Part shown: piece by piece, positions 18,548 to 27,270 of the stretch | Numbering within the stretch: the first letter of the stretch is position 1 | How the letters are laid out: every line of letters starts with the position of its first letter | From: Phycisphaerae bacterium | GTDB lineage: Bacteria > Planctomycetota > Phycisphaerae > UBA1845 > Fen-1342 | Length of the DNA stretch: 64,000 nucleotides | Reading direction: 5' to 3' | NCBI GenBank assembly: GCA_028279405.1 | Contig: JANQNU010000036.1 | Span: 310,001 to 374,000 of the forward strand | Program-made: the position numbers and the translations under genes | The notes under the pieces: model-generated | Databases searched by the model: none | The model's input: only the letters and a program-made list of their open reading frames with translations | Told to the model about the DNA's origin: nothing

Positions 18548-19246
18548 ATGGCACAACTTCCGGATTCCTTCCACATCTTTCATGGTCGCTACCAGGCGGC
18601 GTTGCTGACGGTCGGTACGGAGCTGCATCGTCCCGGGATGCTCGTCCAATGTCACTGGGAGCCGGGGCGGCACGAGGGGTGTGCCTTCTGCGGCCTCGAT
18701 CCGCAACGGCACGTGCCGGTGACGATCTTCAACGATGGCTATGCCTGGGATCTCGTATCGGACCTGGAGCCGGCGCCGACCCAGCGGATCGACTCGGCAT
18801 TTACGCAGCAGGTGCTCTCGACGAGCTTCGATCTGACGTTTGGCGCCCAGTTGCCGCAGTTCGGTGTCGAGTTTGATGCCGCACTGGGCCTCGACCGCAA
18901 GCTCGAGTTGAGTATTGCCGGCGTGCAGGCGGAGGTCTTCGAGAACAGCGCGACGTGGTACCACCTGCGTTCCCGCCTGGAAGCCACTCAGCGGAGCGAG
19001 CCGGGACTCTGGGAGTCCGTGATCGCCGACGACCTCCTGATCGTCGAGAGCTACTTTGCGCAACGGGTAACGATTGCCTACCAGCGACGCGGGAACGTGA
19101 GTCTCAAGGGGGCGTTCGAGCGCGGCCAGATGAAGGCCCGGGGAAACGTCGACATCAAGTGGCACCATGACGATCGCGTCACCGTCGAAGGCGGTATGAC
19201 TGTGCCGTTCGCGGTCCGCAAATGGCGAATGGTGAACGGCCAGTGA
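18548..19246 (+). CDS. Beta-rich protein, possibly gasdermin-like pore former
   Basis: This 232-residue protein has no signal peptide, and an AGGAGAG precedes its ATG. Residues 92-132 alternate polar and nonpolar side chains as in amphipathic hairpins (FDLTFGAQLPQFGVEFD, KLELSIAGVQAEVF). The C-terminal part (163-227) follows the order seen at the end of gasdermin pore-forming domains: LLIVESYF.QRVTIAYQRRG, then GNVSLKG, GNVDIKW, DRVTVEGGMTVPFAVRKW. Family knowledge puts a similar V-T-I-P-x-G-x-x-x-A-F-R-V ending in gasdermins. The N-terminus does not clearly match and no adjacent protease is seen, so the function is tentative. Confidence 0.6.
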   Translation: MAQLPDSFHIFHGRYQAALLTVGTELHRPGMLVQCHWEPGRHEGCAFCGLDPQRHVPVTIFNDGYAWDLVSDLEPAPTQRIDSAFTQQVLSTSFDLTFGAQLPQFGVEFDAALGLDRKLELSIAGVQAEVFENSATWYHLRSRLEATQRSEPGLWESVIADDLLIVESYFAQRVTIAYQRRGNVSLKGAFERGQMKARGNVDIKWHHDDRVTVEGGMTVPFAVRKWRMVNGQ

Positions 19247-19327
19247 CCGTAGCCCATCGGTAGAGACGAGGACAATCGTCTTCCAGGACTAACCGCACGA
19301 GACTATCAAATACAGACGAGGGCGAAG

Positions 19328-20233
19328 ATGAAGGCGAAACCAAGGCCCATTGCCAGCAGTGGCTTCAAAAATACGAACGTGCACTGCGCCGCGACGGTTA
19401 AGAAGAGGCCCACCGTCAGCATTTTGCTCGTTCCCGTCGCGCTGCTCACAGTTGTTTCGGCCGGATGCCGGCAACTGAACGAGTTGCAGTTGAGCACTCA
19501 TGAGTTCCTGGACACAGCCTCGGTGGGCATGGCGGAGATCTCACGCGTCGGACGAACGGTTCGTGGGCAGTTGCGGGAGAACGAACAAAAGGTCGAGATC
19601 CTCGTGGACCGGGTTCAAGTCCTCTCGGACGAGGCGAGCGAACTGGTCGTCAAGGGTACGGACGTCGCTACAGGTCTCGATTCCCTTGCTCGTAGAATCG
19701 GAAATCTCACGGGCGAGGTCGAGCCGATGAGCGCATTTCTCACGTCGAAAGGGCCGCGGCTGATGGACGACATCCAGCTGGCTGTCCTGGATTTCCGCAA
19801 CCGTACGGACGATGTACGGAATGCCGTCGCCGATGCACGAAGCTGGGTCGCTGACTTTTTTGACGTCCAGGAAGACGCGCCTGCTCGAACGATTGCCGAT
19901 TATGAGGAATCCGTCCGGGGTGTCGCTACGGAGACCAGAGAGAAGCTGGGCGACTACGGCGCGCAACTCAAAGGTTGGCTCGAATACGGCGTAATTGTCT
20001 TTTTGATCGCAGCAGGTACGTCCGTACTGCTCTGGGGCATATTTCTTCGTTGCCTCTTTCGCATGAACCGCCAAAGCGCGCGAGTAATGTCGGTAATCGA
20101 GCAATGGATTCAACAGCAAGGCTCATCGCTCCGTAAGGTCGAGTGTGCCATTGCACGACCAAACGGTGGTGACAGCAGGACGGCTGGCGACATCGATGCG
20201 AAGGAGGAGAAAGAAAAGGAGCCGGAACGATGA
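19328..20233 (+). CDS. Lipoprotein or membrane protein, helical, function unknown
   Basis: The 301-residue product starts at an ATG 6 bases after GAGGG. A hydrophobic stretch ending VVSAGC (about residues 31-47) could be a lipoprotein signal, though the n-region is long. The central part (about 50-210) is helical and coiled-coil-like (HEFLDTASVGMAEISRVGRT; ENEQKVEILVDRVQVLSDEASEL), then a second membrane helix (about 219-240) and a charged tail (KEEKEKEPER). It resembles chemoreceptor or DUF948-like helical membrane proteins in general form only. It overlaps the next gene by 4 bases. Confidence 0.7.
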   Translation: MKAKPRPIASSGFKNTNVHCAATVKKRPTVSILLVPVALLTVVSAGCRQLNELQLSTHEFLDTASVGMAEISRVGRTVRGQLRENEQKVEILVDRVQVLSDEASELVVKGTDVATGLDSLARRIGNLTGEVEPMSAFLTSKGPRLMDDIQLAVLDFRNRTDDVRNAVADARSWVADFFDVQEDAPARTIADYEESVRGVATETREKLGDYGAQLKGWLEYGVIVFLIAAGTSVLLWGIFLRCLFRMNRQSARVMSVIEQWIQQQGSSLRKVECAIARPNGGDSRTAGDIDAKEEKEKEPER

Positions 20234-21339
20234 AAATGACCCTCTTGGCGGTTGGTCTGTTATTCGGTATTTCGGGCTGTGCCGTTCCAGGCAAGGTGGC
20301 CGTTGGCGTTGAGTGGCATGTGGATCTCAGTGCTGCGGCATGGGCCGTGCAGGAGCCCTCCGAGCCACCCTCGCTACGATACGCGCGTCCCGAGCATACC
20401 CCGCGGCGCCGACCGCCATTGGCGTGGCGGGAGGTCGATAGCCAATCGCGGGCGTTCTTCAGACGCGGCAATGCGCGCGGCTCAGCGAAGGTCCGTGCGA
20501 TCGTCGAAAACAGCGGTGCTCGTCGTCGTTCAACCGCGATCGCCCGGGCGAACAAGTCCCGCCGGCAGTCAGTCAATCTTGTCGAATCAGCACTACGCTT
20601 GGAAACGGAAGCGCTTCGCGGTGAAGTGAACCACCGAGTCATATCGGACGCTCACGCGCGCCTGCACTTCGAAGTCGCACCTGGACGGACGATGCGCGTG
20701 ATCGGTGTGACGCGTGCCACGACGGACATGCGAAAAGAGGACGAGCGTGCGGACTGGTCTATCCCGAAAGATGAAAGCGAAGGCCTGTTGGTTGTCTCCG
20801 TCGATGAGCACAACCAGGACCTCGTAACGTACTCACCGTTTTCTTATGAGAAGCTCCGTTTCGAGCAGAAGCGGCTTCCCGGACGCGTACTCGAGCCAGT
20901 CATCCAGGTCGCGTTGTCGGGCCCAGTGTTGAGGAGCGGGAAGGGAACGTTCGTACTAGGCCCCAACATAGAGTCCGAGAGTGGCGAACAGTTTGTCGTC
21001 GTTACCATCCAGGTCCCCTGCGACGGGCAGCCACTCAGCGGCGACATCCAGTTTGACCTCATTACATCGGCCGAATGGGATGTGGATGATCCACTCTTTA
21101 CTGCAAGCCGAACGTATGACGATCAGTTTCACACTTGGTGGCGGTGGCACAGAGCATGGACAAAGAAGGAGCAGAAAGCGCATGCCCGGTCTATGCGCCG
21201 TTCGTTCGATGTGAAGACGGTGTTCTTCCGCGAAGAAAAAGACGGTCAAATAGTCGAGTGTAACAAGCAGGTTTGGGAGAAACTCAATGGCGAGATCATT
21301 CGCTCAAAAGGCTGGATTGCGAACTTGCTGGGGCTATAG
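20230..21339 (+). CDS. Lipoprotein of unknown function
   Basis: The 369-residue protein has a clear lipoprotein signal (MKMTLLAVGLLFGISGC, Cys17). A basic low-complexity region (about 55-115, Arg-rich) is followed by a beta-rich domain (about 135-300; RTMRVIGVTRATTD, ESGEQFVVVTIQVPCDG, DIQFDLITSAEWDVDD) and an acid-base mixed tail ending GWIANLLGL. Its start overlaps the previous stop as ATGA. No family is recognised. Localisation and coupling suggest it works with the preceding membrane protein at the envelope. Confidence 0.7.
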   Translation: MKMTLLAVGLLFGISGCAVPGKVAVGVEWHVDLSAAAWAVQEPSEPPSLRYARPEHTPRRRPPLAWREVDSQSRAFFRRGNARGSAKVRAIVENSGARRRSTAIARANKSRRQSVNLVESALRLETEALRGEVNHRVISDAHARLHFEVAPGRTMRVIGVTRATTDMRKEDERADWSIPKDESEGLLVVSVDEHNQDLVTYSPFSYEKLRFEQKRLPGRVLEPVIQVALSGPVLRSGKGTFVLGPNIESESGEQFVVVTIQVPCDGQPLSGDIQFDLITSAEWDVDDPLFTASRTYDDQFHTWWRWHRAWTKKEQKAHARSMRRSFDVKTVFFREEKDGQIVECNKQVWEKLNGEIIRSKGWIANLLGL

Positions 21340-22420
21340 GTTCGTTCTGGCAATCCTGATGAGTTGTGTGTATGTCGAGGCGGGCACGGAAGACATCAAC
21401 TGGCGGAACATAGGCGAGGTACCCGAATGGACCGTGACTATTGATGCTTGCGGGGCTGCGAACGTGCCAGCGATATATGACACCATCTGCGAATATTTCG
21501 GTGTTCACGATCGCCTCCATGCGTCGATCAAGCAACGGGATCCGAATCGCATCCTGGTCAGTATTCGTGAGAGTGAACGTGACCGCATTCAGGCGAAACT
21601 CGACCGTGTGCTTGGAGCCCTCGACGAGAAGATTGAGGTGTCGTGGCATCGCCCCGGGCCTCCCGGCACCGCCCCAACATCGTGCGAGCCGGCCGTTCCG
21701 AGCGATCCCTCGCCCTCTTCATCAGAGGTGGCTGAATCTGAGACAAAAAAGCCACAGTCGCCCAGCATGTTGATACTCACTACTTGGCACGAGGCAAGTG
21801 GGGCGCTCAATCGTCTTCATGCGCGCCTTGTCGCGGCGCAATGTTTGATCCGCACACCGGTCCCAAAGAACTTGGTCGCCGACATCTTTCAATTAAGTGG
21901 CGAGTGGGCGGCTAAGTCACGTAATCGCCCGGCTCAGACGACCGGCGCGGATGAACTCATAGCGAGAACGCAATGCGCGTTGGATCTTGCGAGCGCAATC
22001 GGCCTAGGGACTCCTAGCGTGCAAGAGGCGCTCAATTCTTTCAAGGAGGGCGCTTCTAATGCAGGAGTGATTGCCAGCCGCCTTACAAAGCTAGGTCACA
22101 CCGCACTTCAGCGCAATGATTTCACGCGCATGCTTGAGCGGTATTCAGAAATACTCCAAACGACTGGGAGAGTGCGACTGCTTATGGCCGGCCTTGGTAG
22201 CAAACTGCACGGCGACACCCAGCCGCCCAAGCGGCGCGGGACGAGCGAAACGATCCCGACTCAGTCTACCTCGCCGGCAACGTCACCCGTCTGGATCGAC
22301 GTCGCGTTTGTAATATTGTCCACGGACAACGCGAATCACGAGGCCACGCTGGCCTCAAAAAGTGAATGCATTCCCGAGCTCAAGGTAGCGCGCTTCCGAG
22401 CAGAGCGCCCTAGCGATTGA
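21287..22420 (+). CDS. Exported protein of unknown function
   Basis: This 377-residue protein overlaps the previous gene by 53 bases. The start at 21287 provides a signal-like N-terminus (basic RSFAQKAGLRTC, then YRFVLAILMSCVYVEA). The mature part begins with a small alpha/beta domain (WTVTIDACGAANVPAIYDTIC; RILVSIRESERDRIQAKLDRVLGAL), a Pro/Ser-rich linker (about 123-158), and a helical C-terminal half. The role is unknown. It is the last gene of the run that starts with the second sigma factor; 1.2 kb without a plausible gene follows. Confidence 0.65.
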   Translation: MARSFAQKAGLRTCWGYRFVLAILMSCVYVEAGTEDINWRNIGEVPEWTVTIDACGAANVPAIYDTICEYFGVHDRLHASIKQRDPNRILVSIRESERDRIQAKLDRVLGALDEKIEVSWHRPGPPGTAPTSCEPAVPSDPSPSSSEVAESETKKPQSPSMLILTTWHEASGALNRLHARLVAAQCLIRTPVPKNLVADIFQLSGEWAAKSRNRPAQTTGADELIARTQCALDLASAIGLGTPSVQEALNSFKEGASNAGVIASRLTKLGHTALQRNDFTRMLERYSEILQTTGRVRLLMAGLGSKLHGDTQPPKRRGTSETIPTQSTSPATSPVWIDVAFVILSTDNANHEATLASKSECIPELKVARFRAERPSD

Positions 22421-22458
22421 TCCCCCTGGTCGGGCGCGACCCTTGACCGCTGGATCGC

Positions 22459-22531
22459 GAATCCGCAGGTCGAACCCCACTCACAGGTCGCTAGGGCCGT
22501 TTTGACGCTCAGTTCAGCCCACCGACAACCA
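22459..22531 (+). repeat. Dispersed intergenic repeat, copy 2
   Basis: Seventy-three bases aligning with 5289-5362 through conserved blocks from GAATCCGCAGGTCG to CCGACAACCA. It begins 38 bases after the stop of the preceding gene, as copy 1 begins 53 bases after gspM. The similarity ends sharply after CCGACAACCA, as for a defined element. Confidence 0.75.
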
Positions 22532-22936
22532 CGACAACCGCGGGCGATAGGCCCGATAGACGGCGGTGTACGACGACTACCGTTGACAAGATGGTGTCGG
22601 TTTTTCTTGAGGGCTAGCAAAAGTAGTGATCCGCGCAGCGTTGATCTGGCAGCAGCCGATGGCGTGTGACGGGAACCGGCCGTGGGGCGGGTATTCTGAA
22701 GATTCGAGGTGTTCGTGGAGATCCGTCGCGGAGCGGAAAAAAGACCACGAATCGGCTGGGATGGTGCTGAACCGGCTGTCGCGCCACGGCGCCTTGCGGG
22801 AGACTCGCGACTGGGAATGTTGATATCGAGTTCACGCAATTGAGACATCAGACTTGTTAAGGCACGACGTCCAATCCGGCAGGCTGACGATCGTCGCGGC
22901 CGAAGCGCAGCCTTGGATGCCGCGCTTCTTAGACTC

Positions 22937-22979
22937 GAATCCGGGGGGGCAGATCCCATTCCCAATCCGCGCCCGTTTT
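22937..22979 (+). repeat. Degenerate relative of the dispersed repeat
   Basis: GAATCCG, then CAGATCCCATTCCCA and CCCGTTTTG, keep the order and approximate spacing of the first half of the repeat, with changes between. This could be an old copy. Confidence 0.35.
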
Positions 22980-23477
22980 GCAGATATGAGGGTCGCCTCA
23001 CTGAGCTAAGAATTGGCGTGGCGAATTGGTGACCACGCCGACTAGACGATGTTGTCGCAAGTATCATTAGGTTACAACAGACTGTGCAAAATTTTCGTAT
23101 CTATGCATCGCGCAGCCTTGCTTATCGAATCGCCAGATTGCTTGTCGGTTTGAAAACCTTGGAAGCATATGGTAGATGAAGCAGCCGTGGTGCACAAATG
23201 TCTTAGCAGATTAGTTGTTACGTGGCATCCCGCGCAGTAACGCAAAGAATCGCAGAGTTCCATAGAAGCAGGTGCTCGCCACAGATACCTTGCATGCAAG
23301 ATAATAAGTAGATTCTAAACACTGGATCAAGTAGTCTTACATTCCTCAAATCCGGTCACTAGTGCTCTAACATCGGTAGGCGTCCGAAGACGGTGCGGGC
23401 GGTGACAGACCGGGCCCACAGCAGGGATCGGCTCGCCAAGGCCGGCAGGTGGGTGGCGCGTTGCTCGGCGATTCGCC

Positions 23478-23522
23478 AATCCGTAGGTCAAGTCCATCTC
23501 GTGGCCTCCAAACGCCGTTTTT
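23478..23522 (+). repeat. Degenerate relative of the dispersed repeat
   Basis: AATCCGTAGGTCAAGTCCATCTC followed by CGCCGTTTTTC matches the order of blocks in copies 1 and 2 with several substitutions. Together with the element at 22937 it suggests that this gap has accumulated several copies. Confidence 0.4.
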
Positions 23523-23627
23523 CTAGGGCTCGATCGAGTCGAAGACCGGGACGACAAATGGCGCTCGCCGGGGCCATCAGAAGGCACGCTCAAGTGCTCG
23601 GAGTACGCCACACGGAGACGGCGGTCG

Positions 23628-24110
23628 TCACTGTCGGACATCCTTCTCGTGGAGGTCAAGGGGGGGGCCTACATCCCGTTGCATCCACACGACGGCGTCG
23701 CCCCTCGTCCAGCCCGCGGCGCGCAACAATCCAAGAATCGCAATGTTGTCTGGCTTGGCCAACGCAACGACACGCAATCCTCCGGCCACCTGTTGACGAG
23801 CGCGGGCAATCGTCAGTTCAAGAAGGCGATTGCCGATTCTCTGTCTGCGCCACTCGACATCAACTCGTAGATTCTCAATATGGAGTTTTCGTACCGCTTT
23901 GTGTAGGTGCGCCAGGCACACGCCGACCACGTCATCTCCTCGCAACGCACCGTAGCATGGGTCGTCGGATTCGACCCAATCGACTATCTCTTGTGCGTGC
24001 CATACCGACATTTCGCTGGGGCTAACGCGAAACGACCCTTCCCTGGCCACGATGCGATGCACTTTTTCCGCGTCGCGCTTTTGCAATCGACGAAACTCAA
24101 AGTTGTTCAC
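23628..24110 (-). CDS. GNAT-family N-acetyltransferase
   Basis: A GTG start at 24110, 6 bases after GAGGG, gives 160 residues. The GNAT fold is recognisable: N-terminal FRRLQKRDAEKVHRI, the central strand GDDVVGVCLAHLH, motif A (IENLRVDVEWRRQRIGNRLLELTIARAR, with the acetyl-CoA-binding R-R-Q-R-I-G loop) and motif B (VALAKPDNIAILGLLRAAGW). It resembles RimI-type enzymes, but the substrate cannot be told. The gene stands alone between two intergenic gaps. Confidence 0.85.
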   Translation of the reverse strand: MNNFEFRRLQKRDAEKVHRIVAREGSFRVSPSEMSVWHAQEIVDWVESDDPCYGALRGDDVVGVCLAHLHKAVRKLHIENLRVDVEWRRQRIGNRLLELTIARARQQVAGGLRVVALAKPDNIAILGLLRAAGWTRGDAVVWMQRDVGPPLDLHEKDVRQ

Positions 24111-24487
24111 AAATCACCCTCGGCTATCGACTCATCTGCCTGCTGGACCATGCACGCCGACTGCCAACTGACCTCTACGACGAATGATGTGGAAGCACCG
24201 AACATGGGATTCCCAAGGAAGGAATGGTAGTCCGTTCACTACGACATCGGCGGTCTCGAATTTCGCAATCTCGCCGTCTCGCAGTGTTGAACCTGCCCTA
24301 GTGGCTGTGCGCGGCATCCCAGGTGACCGCCGAGGGCACATCCTGTTCACATCCCTAAGCAGGGCAGGCTCGTTATCTCTCTGAGAACCAGAATCACCTT
24401 GATCCGGGCACTCGCAACATCCGCCACACCGCAGGCACTCCCTGCTGTTGCCCTACGAGTCGGCCCCTCCCGTAATGCATCGGGAGA
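24111..24487. other. Intergenic region, nothing recognised
   Basis: About 380 bases between the acetyltransferase and radical SAM genes, both on the minus strand. It must contain the acetyltransferase promoter. No repeat, RNA gene or credible open frame was seen. Confidence 0.4.
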
Positions 24488-25480
24488 TCAAAAGACAAGA
24501 CCGATCAACTCCTCCGATAGACCTAAATATGCGGACAGCTCTTCCATTTCCGCCCATTCACGACAGTGCTCGCATAGTGTATTGACAGCAAACTGACCCT
24601 GAAGATGACTTGCCCGCAGTTGCTGTAGCTGCAGTGAATGCCAGACTTGATCGACGCCCTGCTCCACGACGTTTCCAAGCGAGAACGAGTAACTCCAATT
24701 ATGACAGCACAGCAGCACGTCGCCCTTCCAGTTCACCACCATCTTAAACCACAAGTCAGCGCACGGTACTCGCTTGTGCCGATCGTATGGGGCGCCATGA
24801 ACTGACAGCCTTGCCAGTGCAGGGAATTGGCCTGCCCAAGTGCTTACCCAGCCGACCAACGGCACGGCGCCCCGTGAGCGCCAGTACGACTTGAACGCCT
24901 CCTCTTCCTCGGCGGTCATTCGAATGCCGAGCCCTTTGACGATTACCATCGGGCGCTCGGCGTTTCCCCGACACCTGAGCAGTTGCTCCGCACTCCGTAC
25001 GCTTTCGTCGAACGAGGCGCCAATTCTGATGCGCTCGTAAGCCGTCTTTTCCCAGCGATCGATGCAACAGATGACTACATCTACGTCCCGTCGCAGGAGA
25101 CTGTCGATCGTGTGATCATCCATTTTCGTCAGATTCGAGCTCAACACCAACTTTCCGCGAACCTCTTCTCTCATGATTCGCAGAAGCTCGTCGAGCTGCG
25201 GGTGCAGCAGTGGCTCGCCCATAAAGTAGCACATCACCAGTTCGGCTGTCGGGCCGATCGAGGCGGCGATTCGACGGGCGTTCTCCAATGTCATGTCTCC
25301 TAGATCCTCAGGAGACAGTTGATGGTTCGGGCACATGATGCACTGAATATTGCAGCGGCTTGTGGGCTCGACAACAAACACCGACGGGAGGAAATCGCCC
25401 GTGATGCATCCTCCGCGATAGGCGGCGCGGACGCGGGATACATTGGTCGCGTTCACGAGCGATTCAGTCGGAGGAGGCAT
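24488..25480 (-). CDS. Radical SAM protein with SPASM-like C-terminal domain
   Basis: The 330-residue protein has the radical SAM cluster motif CNIQCIMC (Cys43, 47, 50) on the first strand of the barrel, then the GEPLLHP motif that binds SAM. A C-terminal Cys-rich region (VPCADLW; DVLLCCHNW; CEHCREW) is typical of SPASM domains that hold extra iron-sulfur clusters. Such proteins modify peptides or sugars; no peptide precursor is visible nearby, so the substrate is unknown. The ATG at 25480 follows AGGAG; a longer start at 25525 is possible but would overlap the upstream gene further. Confidence 0.88.
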   Translation of the reverse strand: MPPPTESLVNATNVSRVRAAYRGGCITGDFLPSVFVVEPTSRCNIQCIMCPNHQLSPEDLGDMTLENARRIAASIGPTAELVMCYFMGEPLLHPQLDELLRIMREEVRGKLVLSSNLTKMDDHTIDSLLRRDVDVVICCIDRWEKTAYERIRIGASFDESVRSAEQLLRCRGNAERPMVIVKGLGIRMTAEEEEAFKSYWRSRGAVPLVGWVSTWAGQFPALARLSVHGAPYDRHKRVPCADLWFKMVVNWKGDVLLCCHNWSYSFSLGNVVEQGVDQVWHSLQLQQLRASHLQGQFAVNTLCEHCREWAEMEELSAYLGLSEELIGLVF

Positions 25481-25745
25481 AGTTTCTCGTCTCCTCGCTG
25501 TCTCGCGAAGCCCACCACTTGTCATAGTGCCAAACCGACAACATAAAAAGCCACGATATTGCCAGACAGCTGATCACGCCTTCGTGGTACTTCTTGGGGC
25601 AGGCCCGGCTGAACCAAGCGAGCCCACCGTGCAGTACGATCATTCCGCTCATCAGCGTGATGTACAGGTGATATCGCTTTCGACGCTTGTAGTCCTCAAC
25701 ATGTGGGAGGATAGCAATGTCCCAAACAATATACGCAGCCAGCAC
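25464..25745 (-). CDS. Small membrane protein, unknown
   Basis: A GTG-started frame of 93 residues overlaps the start of the radical SAM gene by 17 bases. It has three hydrophobic segments (LAAYIVWDIAILP; YITLMSGMIVLHGGLAWF; GVISCLAISWLFMLSVWHY) separated by charged loops, a plausible small membrane protein. There is no clear ribosome-binding site and an in-frame stop lies a few codons upstream, so the N-terminus may be incomplete. If real, it forms an operon with the radical SAM gene. Confidence 0.45.
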   Translation of the reverse strand: MLAAYIVWDIAILPHVEDYKRRKRYHLYITLMSGMIVLHGGLAWFSRACPKKYHEGVISCLAISWLFMLSVWHYDKWWASRDSEETRNYASSD

Positions 25746-25977
25746 TAGGCAGGAGGAGACGCAGTACTATCGGCGAGTCCGGTACGGCTGAGCAAGATAG
25801 CGCGTCGTAAAGTCTATTGCGGTCGGATTCACTTGTCCGACGGCAGCCAGCTATAAAAAGGCTGCCGAGCACGGCACAGGTGTGACGTTCATTCGTCACT
25901 CGTCAGAGCGCATGCTGGTTTGTTCGCGACTGTCTTCGAGCGCAACATTTAAATAGTCCGGCTCCCTCAATAGCGCC

Positions 25978-27228
25978 ATGACTTCGACCAATCTCAGCAC
26001 GGGAGCACGATGCGCCGCCGAGGCATGGACCAAAGATAGTCCTCGCCCGGTAGGGGCATCGAACAAAAAGGTTCCAGTCCACGGCAACACGCCACGTCGG
26101 TTCAGTACTTATGTAGGGACCGCGCTTCCACTCGGCGTGAAGCTGAGGGATCGATACTTGCAGAGTAAAGAGAAGTTGCTGGCCGACGAGGAGATCTGCG
26201 CGGCGAACCGCAGGCTCTTCGAGCGGTTCTTTGAATTCCAGGAGTACAAGCTCAAACGGATCAACGGCCTGCAAGCGCTGGACGATCCAACATACAAGAC
26301 CCTTTGCGTCTACGTCTCACGACTGCGTACTGTGAACCGCTGGTTTGCGAACAAGCCCTGGGAGGGTCTGACCGAACAGGACATCAAAGACGTGTATGAC
26401 GACATCGAGGATGGCCGGATCGTAACGATGCGCGGGACGCCGTTCGTCGACCGCGGCACGTACTACCGCAAGATCTTGCTCGGCAAGCCGTTTGAACTGG
26501 CCGGGAAGAAGGAGATCGTGAAGCGCGTGATGGCCTTCGGCGCCGGATCGCCCCGCAATGAGGTCCGGTTCATTCGGGAGGAGACTTTCCGCCGACTGAT
26601 TGCGACGATCGGGAACCCCGACCACCGAACGCTTTTCTGGCTCGCTTGGGATATCGGTGAAAATGTCAGCTCATTGCTGCAGCTGCGCAAACGCGATTTA
26701 CGTCGGACAGTCAACGAGCACTCTCACCCCCCGGAGTACGAGATCAACCTCAGACGCGAAGTGCTGAAGCGGAGCCGGATCCCGCGGACGGAGGTAACGA
26801 ACTACCCCGAGACCGTTGACCTGCTCGACGATCTGCTACCCAGCCGCTTCGACGACGAGCCGCTGTTCCGGTTCGGAACCAGAATGGCCGCCAAGGCCCT
26901 GGCACGTGCCGTCCGGCTTACCGGCGCGACCTGCATTCCGAACGGCGAACCGGTTTCCCTCAAAGACCTGCGCAGTTCGATGGCCTGCGATCTACTGAGC
27001 AAGGGCTGGACCACCGACGAGGTCAATCAGCGCCTCGGCCATCGCCCTAGTTCTCGTGAGATCGACAAGTACGTCAATTGGCTCGCCCTCGACCGCAACC
27101 GTCCGCGTCGCCGCCTGCGTGACAGCCAGTTTGAAGCGCTCAATCGCGAACTCCAAGAGGCCAAGGATCGCGAACGACTCCTCCAGCAGCGACTGCGACT
27201 TATCCAGGAACAGCATGGCGGAATGTGA
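25978..27228 (+). CDS. Divergent tyrosine recombinase/integrase
   Basis: The 416-residue protein has an N-terminal SAM-like DNA-binding region (about 60-190) and a C-terminal catalytic domain. The end has the recombinase pattern LKDLRSSMACDLLSKGWTT, LGHRPSSREIDKYVNW, with Arg, His (in LGH) and the Tyr nucleophile (DKYVNW). At the first catalytic arginine position (usually G-L-R-x-x-E) it reads IGENVSSLLQLRKRDL, so Arg I appears replaced. A coiled tail (ELQEAKDRERLLQQRLRLIQEQ) follows. It marks the left edge of the accessory region. Confidence 0.78.
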   Translation: MTSTNLSTGARCAAEAWTKDSPRPVGASNKKVPVHGNTPRRFSTYVGTALPLGVKLRDRYLQSKEKLLADEEICAANRRLFERFFEFQEYKLKRINGLQALDDPTYKTLCVYVSRLRTVNRWFANKPWEGLTEQDIKDVYDDIEDGRIVTMRGTPFVDRGTYYRKILLGKPFELAGKKEIVKRVMAFGAGSPRNEVRFIREETFRRLIATIGNPDHRTLFWLAWDIGENVSSLLQLRKRDLRRTVNEHSHPPEYEINLRREVLKRSRIPRTEVTNYPETVDLLDDLLPSRFDDEPLFRFGTRMAAKALARAVRLTGATCIPNGEPVSLKDLRSSMACDLLSKGWTTDEVNQRLGHRPSSREIDKYVNWLALDRNRPRRRLRDSQFEALNRELQEAKDRERLLQQRLRLIQEQHGGM

Positions 27229-27270
27229 CTGGACGATTCGAACGCTAAAGCATGACTGCGCAATGGCGCT

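Larger units (their letters stand above)
22421..23627. other. Long gene-poor stretch with degenerate repeats
   Basis: About 1.2 kb without a credible gene: open frames are short or of Arg/Ser-rich random composition and lack ribosome-binding sites. It contains a good copy of the dispersed 74-base repeat at its start and two degenerate relatives, and more AT-rich sequence at 23050-23340. It may be decayed sequence at the edge of the accessory region. Confidence 0.6.

Noticed and set aside
18548-22420. Caspase-like protease partner for the gasdermin-like gene
   Set aside because: The neighbours were read for His-Gly and Cys motifs of caspase-like proteases and none was found.
22336-23067. Minus-strand frame of 243 codons in the gene-poor stretch
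   Set aside because: Ser/Arg-rich random composition, overlaps repeats and the end of the previous gene, and has no ribosome-binding site.
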